Source of the DNA: Thermomonas sp.
Lineage (GTDB): Bacteria > Pseudomonadota > Gammaproteobacteria > Xanthomonadales > Xanthomonadaceae
DNA length: 11,326 bases
Assembly: GCA_024711415.1 (NCBI GenBank)
Contig: JANJSW010000209.1
Location: 1-11,326, forward strand
Direction: 5' to 3'
The translations under genes and the position numbers were made by a program. Under the pieces are notes generated by a model, which saw only the letters and a program-made list of their open reading frames with translations, was not told the origin of the DNA and did no database searches. Positions 5,356-11,301 of the stretch are shown here, in pieces (the stretch's first letter is position 1; every line of letters begins with the position of its first letter).

Positions 5356-6462
5356 TTACAGCTTGGCCCGCGACAACCGCAGGTCGGCGCGCCGCATCAT
5401 CTGCGACAGGTCGGCGCCGTCCTGCGGCCAGCAGGCAAGGCCGGCGCTGAAGGTGATCCGCACGGGGTCGGCCTCGGCATCGGCCACGAACGGGCGGGTG
5501 GCCAGGTCCCGGCGCAGCGCCTCCAGCCGTTCCCACGCGCGACCGGTGGGCAGCGGCATCAGCAGCACGAACTCTTCCCCGCCCAGGCGCACCAGCAGGT
5601 CGCCATCCTCCAGTCCTTCGCGCAATACGCCGACGGCATGCCGCAGCGCGCGATCGCCGATGGCGTGGCCGGCCTCGTCGTTGATGCGGCGGAAATAATC
5701 CAGGTTGATCAGGCCCAGCGCGAGGGAGCCGCCGTGCTCGCGCGCACCTTCCAGCAGGGCGGGGAAGTGGTGCACCAGCAACGTGCGGTTGGGCAGTCCG
5801 GTCAGGCCGTCGCTGCCGGAAAGTTCCACCAGCCGCTGCATGCGGTAGACCACCGCGGCGGTGATCGCGGTGACGATGGCGATCAACAGCACGCGCTGCA
5901 GCACGTTCGACAGGCGCGCGGTGCCGTAGTCGACCGATGCCAGCTGTTCCGGCGTCTGCGCCAGCGCGAACACCGCCGTCGCCAGCGCCGCGTACTGCAG
6001 CATCGCCAGGGCGCCGGTGTAGAGCGTCAGCCGCCCGTCATTGCGCAGGGCGGTCATGCACACGGCGACCAGATAGAACGCCCACACCACCATGCTGTTG
6101 AGGCTGGCCGCCAGCGAGGACGGCGCCAGCAGCGCCAGTACGAAGGTTGTCAGCGAGACGTCGTAGCTGGTGGTCAGCCACGGCAGCCAGCGGAAACGCC
6201 GTTGCTGGCGAGCCAGCAGCAGCAGGACCTGCGAGGCGATCACCGCCAGGATGACGCCGAACATCCCGGCGATGCCTTCGGTGGGCATGTATTCGCCGGT
6301 CACGATGTTGACCAGCGGCAGCAGCAGCAGCGCCAGTGAAAGCGCCGCGCGCAGCTTCGCCACCAGCAGCTCGCCGCCGGCACCCAGCTCCAGCATCAGC
6401 GCGTCGGGCGGAGCGCGCAGCTGCTGCCAGAACTCCCGCAGTCCCAGTCCGATATTGTTCAC
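5356..6462 (-). CDS. Membrane GGDEF-domain protein (diguanylate cyclase-like), degenerate and C-terminally truncated
   Basis: 368 aa. GTG start with a strong Shine-Dalgarno (GGGGAGAG) just upstream. Residues 36-212 hold about six membrane helices, including LRAALSLALLLLPLVNIV, FGVILAVIASQVLLLLA and VLLIAIVTAITAAVVY. The GGDEF domain starts at SDGLTGLPNR (217-226), and the signature GGEEF (294-298) is intact. Diguanylate cyclases make c-di-GMP from two GTP. Two things argue against full activity. First, the first metal-binding Asp of the DxD motif is Asn253 (LINLDYFRRIND, codon 5706-5704). Second, a TAA at 5358-5356 interrupts the conserved terminal motif: ADLRLSRAKL, stop, then in frame GRNRVVVR and TGA at 5331-5329. 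No RxxD inhibitory site is present (E285/D288 at those places). It could be weakly active, a GTP sensor, or decaying. Confidence 0.85.
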   Translation of the reverse strand: MNNIGLGLREFWQQLRAPPDALMLELGAGGELLVAKLRAALSLALLLLPLVNIVTGEYMPTEGIAGMFGVILAVIASQVLLLLARQQRRFRWLPWLTTSYDVSLTTFVLALLAPSSLAASLNSMVVWAFYLVAVCMTALRNDGRLTLYTGALAMLQYAALATAVFALAQTPEQLASVDYGTARLSNVLQRVLLIAIVTAITAAVVYRMQRLVELSGSDGLTGLPNRTLLVHHFPALLEGAREHGGSLALGLINLDYFRRINDEAGHAIGDRALRHAVGVLREGLEDGDLLVRLGGEEFVLLMPLPTGRAWERLEALRRDLATRPFVADAEADPVRITFSAGLACWPQDGADLSQMMRRADLRLSRAKL

Positions 6463-6483
6463 GCCTCTCCCCGGTAGGCCGGC

Positions 6484-6512
6484 AGGATAGGGCGCGCGCG
6501 GCGCCGGCTCAA
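6484..6512 (-). promoter_or_regulatory. Candidate sigma-70 promoter of the GGDEF gene
   Basis: Minus strand: TTGAGC (6512-6507), exactly 17 bp, then TATCCT (6489-6484); each box matches consensus at 4 of 6. The start would fall near 6477, leaving a short leader that contains the GGGGAGAG ribosome binding site before GTG 6462. The 17-bp spacer is almost entirely G+C. Confidence 0.5.
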
Positions 6513-6593
6513 ATGTCGCGTGTCGGATTCCACCGGCGGATGGCTGGGCGTACCGCTAGAGCGGAGGCTCCATCGATAGCGCTGAAAGCGACG

Positions 6594-6622
6594 CCCCGGC
6601 CGTTGCCAGACGTTGGCCGGGG
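6594..6622. terminator. GC-rich inverted repeat downstream of the six-gene minus-strand run (possible terminator)
   Basis: CCCCGGCC (6594-6601) and GGCCGGGG (6615-6622) form a perfect 8-bp stem around a 13-nt loop, 24 bases beyond the stop of the gene ending at 6647. No U-tract follows on either strand, so it is not a standard intrinsic terminator. It may act as an mRNA 3'-end stabiliser or do nothing. The 184-bp gap between 6463 and 6646 otherwise holds only the GGDEF promoter and a small CCGCT-AG-AGCGG dyad. Confidence 0.3.
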
Positions 6623-6646
6623 TGCCTGCATGTCGAGGTTGGACGA

Positions 6647-7954
6647 TCAGAACAGCGTGGACACGTCCTCGATCGGATGGCCCTTGAACGACCAGTACGC
6701 GACCAGCTTCAGCTTGCCGTCGCCCTGGGTTTCGGTCGTGAAGTACTGAATGCCCATCCCGCGCTTGAACGCATTTGCCCGCTTGCCATCCGACAGGCGG
6801 ATGACGTTGACTTCGCTGAGCCGGCTTTCGATGGCGACGGCGACCGGCCCGCTGCTGGTGCTCTGCCAGGAAAGCGACCAGAAATAATGGCTGTAATTCG
6901 GCCTGCCATCGGGCTGGTACACCGAATCGTAGCTTGTCCAGTTGGCGCATCGATTGACGAGTCCATTCTGGCGCCTGCATCCAGAGGCCACGCCGACGGT
7001 ATTGCGATCGCTCGAAATGGTGAGCGGAATGGACTCGCCCGTGTCGATGTTCAGCAGTGCATAGTCGGAGCGCGTGTCCTTGCCGAACAGCGAGCCAAGG
7101 CCGACGACCGCTTCCTTGAGCTTGTCGCCGGTGTCCCCGTCCTGCTTGTCTCGCTCGACCAGGACATGACGCGTCCCGCCCACGTCGCCATTCTGGAATT
7201 CGGCGATGTGGAAACCCTCCGGCACGGGGAAGGGCGTGACCGTGCCGCTTCGGAAATCGATGGTCACAAGACTGCCGTTACGGATGATCGCAAGGCCGCG
7301 GCTGGTCGGCTTCGCAAAGGCGCCACCTGCTGTGCTGCCGTCCTTGCCCAGATAGGAAACCTGGTCGCCGCGGCTGCCCAGCGTGCCGACCAGCAGCGGC
7401 GAACCACCGGCATGCACGTTCAAATGCTTCACCAGCGCAGAACCGTTTCCGGTATCGACGATGTAGCTGACTGCGCCGCTGACGCCATCCGCGCCGAAGT
7501 CGGTGATCGCGCCGTCGGCATCCAGATAGGGTTTTCCGTTGATGGAGAAGCCATCCTTGCGGCGCTCGAACACCACGAACGGCCCGGCCGCATCCATTGC
7601 CTGGAGCTGCCGCGCCAGCTCGGCCTTGTCCACGGGGTCTGTTGCTGCCGCCTGCACGACAGCGGGAGCGGGCTCCGGCTCCGGCATGCGGCCGAACAGC
7701 CCCCCTGCCGACCGCGCCGCGTTTTGCAGTCCCAGAATGCTGCCGAATGCACCTGCGCTGGTTTCCCGGAAGTTTCTGAGCATGACCTGCTCCTGCTCCG
7801 GCGTCATTTCGCCCATGCCGCTGGCTTTCAATTGCTTGCGCAGCTGCGTCAGCATTTTTTGTTCATCCTTCGATGGCGTGGCGTCCTGAGCGGAAGCAGA
7901 ACATGCGAGGAAGCAGGCAAGGGTGGTCGCAAGAAGCTTGGGGAACGAAGCCAT
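6647..7954 (-). CDS. Exported protein of unknown function with propeller-like repeats
   Basis: 435 aa, family not recognised. ATG 7954 is chosen over an upstream in-frame start because AGGAA lies 6 bases before it and a clean signal peptide follows: MASFPKLLATTLACFLACSA, likely cleaved after ASA (residues 20-22). A charged, probably helical region (25-80) and a Pro/Ala/Glu linker (90-105) precede a beta-rich domain (125-435). In that domain four spaced segments share a strand plus D/S-T/S-G turn pattern: SYIVDTGNGSALV (163), VTIDFRSGTVTPF (230), ALLNIDTGESIPL (299) and NVIRLSDGKRANAF (383). This looks like beta-propeller blade edges. Two mature cysteines (C326, C336) could form a disulfide. 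It is last in the minus-strand run headed by the ECF sigma factor, 50 bases after the lipoprotein gene. A periplasmic or surface location is inferred. Confidence 0.8.
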   Translation of the reverse strand: MASFPKLLATTLACFLACSASAQDATPSKDEQKMLTQLRKQLKASGMGEMTPEQEQVMLRNFRETSAGAFGSILGLQNAARSAGGLFGRMPEPEPAPAVVQAAATDPVDKAELARQLQAMDAAGPFVVFERRKDGFSINGKPYLDADGAITDFGADGVSGAVSYIVDTGNGSALVKHLNVHAGGSPLLVGTLGSRGDQVSYLGKDGSTAGGAFAKPTSRGLAIIRNGSLVTIDFRSGTVTPFPVPEGFHIAEFQNGDVGGTRHVLVERDKQDGDTGDKLKEAVVGLGSLFGKDTRSDYALLNIDTGESIPLTISSDRNTVGVASGCRRQNGLVNRCANWTSYDSVYQPDGRPNYSHYFWSLSWQSTSSGPVAVAIESRLSEVNVIRLSDGKRANAFKRGMGIQYFTTETQGDGKLKLVAYWSFKGHPIEDVSTLF

Positions 7955-8004
7955 CGTTGGTTCCTGTAGGAAAGGGGTGTGTCGTGGATTGAATGAAGTC
8001 GGGG

Positions 8005-8391
8005 TCAATCTGCGGCGGCGGGTGTTTTTCCCGCGGGCTGTGCCGGCTGCGGCGTGATCGGACCGTAGATGCAGGCGACGGCGCCATTGGTCATCGCCAC
8101 GCTGTAGCGCAGGTCGCAGTTGACTGCGGCGAAGATGACCGGAAGTTGCTCGTTGCCCCAGCTGCCGGGAAGGAACACGATCTTTTGGCCGGGCTTGCAG
8201 GACTGGGCGACCTCGTCATGTCTCCAGACGCCGACTTCGCACAGGGCGTTCTGGTCGATGGTTAGCTCTGTTGGCGATGCTGGTTGGGCTTTGGTGTCGC
8301 CCGTGGCCGGAGGTCGCTGTGCGCAGCCAGAACTGAGGACGCTGGTAAATACGCAGATGGCGGCGCAGGTACGCAGGTTCAGGCCGGTCAT
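8005..8391 (-). CDS. Putative four-cysteine lipoprotein, unknown function
   Basis: 128 aa. The N-terminus is MTGLNLRTCAAICVFTSVLSSGC. A hydrophobic stretch ends at SSGC with C23 as the probable lipidated cysteine, although the -3 position is Ser rather than Leu, so the lipobox is imperfect. The mature part has a Pro/Ala/Thr linker, a compact core with exactly four cysteines (C51, C65, C92, C107) that probably form two disulfides in the periplasm, and a Pro/Ala tail. The core includes GQKIVFLPGSWGNEQLPV and NCDLRYSVAMTNGAVACIYG. I do not recognise the family. The ATG (8391) overlaps the TGA of the broken upstream gene as TGATG, so translation was probably coupled to it. The Shine-Dalgarno is weak (AGG about 9 bases upstream). 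Loss of upstream translation through the frameshift could lower its expression. Confidence 0.72.
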   Translation of the reverse strand: MTGLNLRTCAAICVFTSVLSSGCAQRPPATGDTKAQPASPTELTIDQNALCEVGVWRHDEVAQSCKPGQKIVFLPGSWGNEQLPVIFAAVNCDLRYSVAMTNGAVACIYGPITPQPAQPAGKTPAAAD

Positions 8392-8614
8392 CAGTGCGTA
8401 CCTGCGAATGCGGAGGTGTTGCTGCGAGTGGTAGAGGCGACCACACGGTAGACGCCCCAGGAGATCGCGGAAATGCCCATCAGTATTCCGAAGCGGAACG
8501 CCGCCAGTCCGCCGAGAATCGTGGTGACGCCGACCAGGCAACCGACTGCAGCGCCGATCCAGGTGACGATTCGGGCGAGATTCGGGCGAGATTCGGGTAT
8601 TTCGGCATTTCCAT
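8391..8614 (-). pseudogene. Small two-TM membrane protein gene, frameshifted by an 11-bp tandem duplication
   Basis: ATG 8614 has an ideal Shine-Dalgarno (AAGGAG, 7 bases upstream). Its frame gives MEMPKYPNLARI, then junk (SPESSPGSAL...), ending at TGA 8482-8480 after 44 aa. A second frame, with no usable start codon, begins at 8570 and encodes a typical membrane protein: IVTWIGAAVGCLVGVTTILG, then GLAAFRFGILMGISAISWGV and a short tail ending at TGA 8393-8391. The two frames meet inside the tandem tract GATTCGGGCGA (8568-8597). Removing one 11-bp copy joins them exactly into a 70-aa protein with a short cytoplasmic head and two helices. Its stop would overlap the lipoprotein ATG (TGATG), as in a coupled operon. 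Either a recent inactivating duplication, a reversible on/off switch, or an assembly error. Function unknown. Confidence 0.8.
8568..8597. repeat. 11-bp direct tandem repeat, 2.7 copies
   Basis: GATTCGGGCGA at 8568-8578 and again at 8579-8589, followed by the partial copy GATTCGGG at 8590-8597. The period of 11 is not a multiple of three, so gain or loss of one copy changes the reading frame of the small membrane gene in which it lies. Flanking bases break the periodicity on both sides. Confidence 0.95.
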
Positions 8615-8673
8615 CTACGGGCTCCTTGCGCGTCAGGGATGGTGGTTGCGGGGATCAAGCGTTTCGTGGGTGG

Positions 8674-9798
8674 CTACTGGGCTTGAGTGTCGTCGAACAC
8701 CGTGATCGAGCTGGCGCGGCTTTTGCTGTCCGGGGGTGTTGTCTCCACCGTGAAGCTGGGTCGCGTGGACTTCTTGATCGTCGCCGTGGCCGGCTTCTGG
8801 TCGCGCAGATAGGCCATCGTGGTTTTCCCTCCCGGCGCCAATGCGCGTAGCTGCTCCATGACGTCCTGCGGGCTGGTGACCGGCTTGTCGGCAATTTGCA
8901 GGATCACGTCGCCGGGTTGCAGATGCTCAAACAGTTCGCCCCTGTCAGTGTGGAGGACCAGAACGCCGGAATCCGTACCGAAATAGCGGCCCAATCCAGT
9001 GTCCACGCTGGCCAGGTTGAGGCCGTTCCAGCGGAGGGCGTCCACCAAGGGAGACAGCTGGCAGGCGGTCTCCTTGCATGTATCGATCAGGCGCACGACC
9101 TCGGCGCCGATGTTCACCCGAATCCCTTTTCCGGGCAGGGAGGGGACGCTTACTTCCCGCGGGGCATTTACTCCTTGCAGGGTCCATAGCGCATCCACCA
9201 CCCCGCCGTGGATGTTGTCGGCGGTGATCTTGTGCGCATTGCCATCCGCGTTTGCCAGCACGGCGACGTTGCCGTCGAAGCGCATTCCGCCGGGAACCGC
9301 AAGAACGCGTTCACCGAGTTTTGGCGTGATGGAGACGCGCCCCGCCTTGCCGTCGCGCTTGTAGTCCAGGGTCACCGGCCTGGTGGTGTCCAAGGTGGCC
9401 AGGAGGGCGCGCGCCCGGTCCGTGCGCAAGGAAGCATTGCTGGCATCCAGTGGCTGGCCGTCGATGGCGACCAGGATGTCCCCGCTCTTCAGGCCCGCTG
9501 CCGCCGCAGCGCTGTCCAGAGTGACTCCTGCGATGCGAACGCCTTCCTCGGCAGTCGTCAGGATCACGCCGATAACCGGTTTGCGCGGCGCATTGCGCTG
9601 GGCCTGCGCGCCCATCGAATGGGCGACGCTCAGGCTGATGTAGCGTCTTGCGGCTTCCTCCAGAGCCGCGCGAGCGGCCTCCAGTTCTTTCAGTGCGTTT
9701 TGCTGTCCGACAGCAGGCGTGTCTTGCGCCAGCGCACCGCTTGCGTTGGCGAGCCCCAGCGCAAAGGCCAGGGCGCCGCGTAAAAGGGAAGAGTTCAT
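8674..9798 (-). CDS. Exported protein with two PDZ domains and no protease domain
   Basis: 374 aa. The N-terminus MNSSLLRGALAFALGLANAS, then GALAQDT, is a signal peptide cut near residue 25. A short charged helix (34-55, NALKELEAARAALEEAARR) follows. PDZ domain 1 is at about 75-158 (PVIGVIL, IAGVTLDSAAAAAGLKSGDI, LVAIDGQPL). PDZ domain 2 is at about 262-342 (LGRYFGTDSGVLVLHTDRGE, LQPGDVILQIADKPV). The segment between them (160-260) holds C241 and C246 (CKETAC), a possible disulfide. DegP/DegS/HtrA-type proteins also carry C-terminal PDZ domains, but no trypsin-like His-Asp-Ser domain is present, so this is a binding or scaffold protein, probably periplasmic. ATG 9798 has only a weak Shine-Dalgarno (GAGAAAG); the frame is open further upstream but that part is antisense to nothing recognisable and lacks a signal. 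It lies 40 bases after the anti-sigma gene. Confidence 0.85.
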   Translation of the reverse strand: MNSSLLRGALAFALGLANASGALAQDTPAVGQQNALKELEAARAALEEAARRYISLSVAHSMGAQAQRNAPRKPVIGVILTTAEEGVRIAGVTLDSAAAAAGLKSGDILVAIDGQPLDASNASLRTDRARALLATLDTTRPVTLDYKRDGKAGRVSITPKLGERVLAVPGGMRFDGNVAVLANADGNAHKITADNIHGGVVDALWTLQGVNAPREVSVPSLPGKGIRVNIGAEVVRLIDTCKETACQLSPLVDALRWNGLNLASVDTGLGRYFGTDSGVLVLHTDRGELFEHLQPGDVILQIADKPVTSPQDVMEQLRALAPGGKTTMAYLRDQKPATATIKKSTRPSFTVETTPPDSKSRASSITVFDDTQAQ

Positions 9799-9838
9799 GG
9801 GCTTTCTCAAGGGGGGCAGGTAGCGGGTACCGGTGTGG

Positions 9839-10606
9839 TCAGTTGACGATGACCGACACTTCGTCGCCGGTGCCACCCTGCGCATCCAGCAGCCAGCGGG
9901 TGGTTTCGATACGGGCGAGGTGCCGCAGCGTATCCACGCGCTGGTGCCACAGATCGGCTCGACGTGAGGCATCCAACCTCGGTTGCGCAAGAATCGCGTC
10001 GATGCTTGCCAGCTCTGCGCTGAAGGCGTCAGCAAGCACGGAATTGCCGCCGTTGGCGATGTTGTCGTCGCGGGTCAGCGCGACCAACTCTTCCAGCCGG
10101 GCGGACTCGGCATACAGCGGTTCAAGGTCGGCTTCCGGCGCTGTTGGCACTGGGTCGGGCGTCGATACCGGTGCCGGGAGCGAGGTTTCAAAAGAACGCC
10201 GACGCATCGCCGGAGTGACGGTGCGCGAATGACCGCCGGCCAGCAGCTTTCGCGCCGTCGGTAGCGAAACATCCTTTACGGGTGCCGTGGCAACGATGGG
10301 TGTCACGGCGGGGGGCGGTGCGGGCTGGTGGGCAATCGCGAGCGGTGACGGATGGCGTACTTCGGGTATCGAATTTCCGCCCGAATACATCCGCCATGGT
10401 AGGGCGATCACCACCGCCAGCGATGCCGCCGCCGCAAGCCAGAGCGGCCAGCGCCTGCGGGCCGGACTAGGCCTTGCAGGCAGGCGTCCGCGCAGGTGTT
10501 CCCAAGCCTGCGGTCCGGCCGTTTCCAGCGGGAGCGCCCTGAGGGCGTCCCGCCATTGCATCGGCGGGACGTGGTCGCGGTATTCGAATTCGCCGGCGTC
10601 AGGCAT
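9839..10606 (-). CDS. Putative membrane-anchored anti-sigma factor
   Basis: 255 aa, bitopic. Residues 1-52 are cytoplasmic (EYRDHVPPMQWRDALRALPL, AWEHLRGRL) and would be the sigma-binding part. Residues 53-71 form one membrane helix (PLWLAAAASLAVVIALPW). Residues 72-255 would be periplasmic: a Pro/Ala-rich linker, then a helical end (LEPLYAESARLEELVALTRD, LDASRRADLWHQRVDTLRHL). No zinc-binding HxxxCxxC motif is present, so it is not a ZAS-type anti-sigma. The call rests on topology and position: its ATG overlaps the end of the ECF sigma gene by 8 bases (ATGCCTGA), with a perfect AAGGAG 7 bases upstream inside that gene, the usual coupling of sigma and cognate anti-sigma. It could instead be another membrane partner. 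Sequence match to a named family is not evident to me. Confidence 0.68.
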   Translation of the reverse strand: MPDAGEFEYRDHVPPMQWRDALRALPLETAGPQAWEHLRGRLPARPSPARRRWPLWLAAAASLAVVIALPWRMYSGGNSIPEVRHPSPLAIAHQPAPPPAVTPIVATAPVKDVSLPTARKLLAGGHSRTVTPAMRRRSFETSLPAPVSTPDPVPTAPEADLEPLYAESARLEELVALTRDDNIANGGNSVLADAFSAELASIDAILAQPRLDASRRADLWHQRVDTLRHLARIETTRWLLDAQGGTGDEVSVIVN

Positions 10607-11195
10607 GAGCGTACTCCTTGTCCGGTACGGGCAGATCGACCTGCAGCAGTACGCGCAGTCGGCGGGTGCCGCGCGCCAGCTGCGATTTCGAGAAACTCAC
10701 GCTGCGCTGCATCACTTCGGCGATTTCCTGATGGGTATAGCCTTCGGCGTGGTACAGCCACAGAACGCTGCGGGTGGCATCCGGGAGCTGTGCCAGCGCG
10801 CGCTGCAACAGGGCCGCATCGGCGGCGGCCGCGGGCGGCGGGGTCAGGTCTTCGACCAGTTCGTCCATCGCGTCGTCGCCTGCATCCATGTCCAGTCGTC
10901 GGTTGCGACGCAGGCGCATCAACGCTTCGTTGACGGCCACCTGCCGCAGCCAGCCCCAGAACGGGCTGCCGCCCTCGCCCCGGAAACGGTGCAGCGAGGA
11001 GAACACCTTCAGCATGGTGTCTTGCAGCACGTCGTCGGCTTCGCTGCGGTTACCGCAAATCCGCAGGGCAAGGGTGAATATCGGCCGTTCGAACCAGCGG
11101 AACAACTGCTCCAACGCCGCCTGTTCGCCACGACGCGCGCGGGCGAGAAGTGCGTCGGGGATGTCGATCGCGAAGCTGGAGGTCAAAACTGTCAT
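10599..11195 (-). CDS. ECF-type RNA polymerase sigma factor
   Basis: 198 aa from ATG 11195 (MTVLTSSFAIDIPDALLARA). Sigma region 2 is clear: LEQLFRWFERPIFTLALRIC, then NRSEADDVLQDTMLKVF (core-binding and -10 recognition part) and WGWLRQVAVNEALMRLRRNR. An acidic, Pro/Ala linker (MDAGDDAMDELVEDLTPPPA) replaces region 3. Region 4 is ALAQLPDATRSVLWLYHAEG, then YTHQEIAEVMQRSVSFSKSQ with LARGTRRLR, the -35 recognition helix-turn-helix. It directs RNA polymerase to a regulon that is not visible here and is presumably held by the overlapping membrane anti-sigma candidate. A TTG start at 11216 would add seven residues; neither start has a well-spaced Shine-Dalgarno. It heads the six-gene run to 6647. 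No GAAC-type ECF promoter is convincing upstream, so autoregulation is unproven. Confidence 0.9.
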   Translation of the reverse strand: MTVLTSSFAIDIPDALLARARRGEQAALEQLFRWFERPIFTLALRICGNRSEADDVLQDTMLKVFSSLHRFRGEGGSPFWGWLRQVAVNEALMRLRRNRRLDMDAGDDAMDELVEDLTPPPAAAADAALLQRALAQLPDATRSVLWLYHAEGYTHQEIAEVMQRSVSFSKSQLARGTRRLRVLLQVDLPVPDKEYAHA

Positions 11196-11268
11196 TCCAA
11201 GATCTGGATGCGGCAAGGAGCAAAAGGGTCGCAGGTCGGGCTCGAACGCCGCGACCGCCGGCTATATC

Positions 11269-11289
11269 TATACTGGACGCATCATCCAG
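11269..11289 (+). promoter_or_regulatory. -10 box plus inverted repeat upstream of the divergent gene
   Basis: TATACT at 11269-11274 (5 of 6 to the -10 consensus) precedes the start at 11302. CTGGA and TCCAG (11273-11277 and 11285-11289) form a perfect 5-bp inverted repeat with a 7-base spacer covering the expected transcription start, so it could be an operator or a short 5' hairpin. The -35 region is poor. The same 106-bp gap must also carry the promoter of the sigma factor gene, which I cannot place. Confidence 0.4.
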
Positions 11290-11301
11290 GGAGGACATCC
11301 G

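Noticed and set aside
11196..11216. TTG start at 11216 for the ECF sigma factor
   Set aside because: No Shine-Dalgarno upstream and the added residues (LPHPDLG) are unlike a sigma N-terminus. ATG 11195 is preferred, though its own ribosome binding site is also poor.
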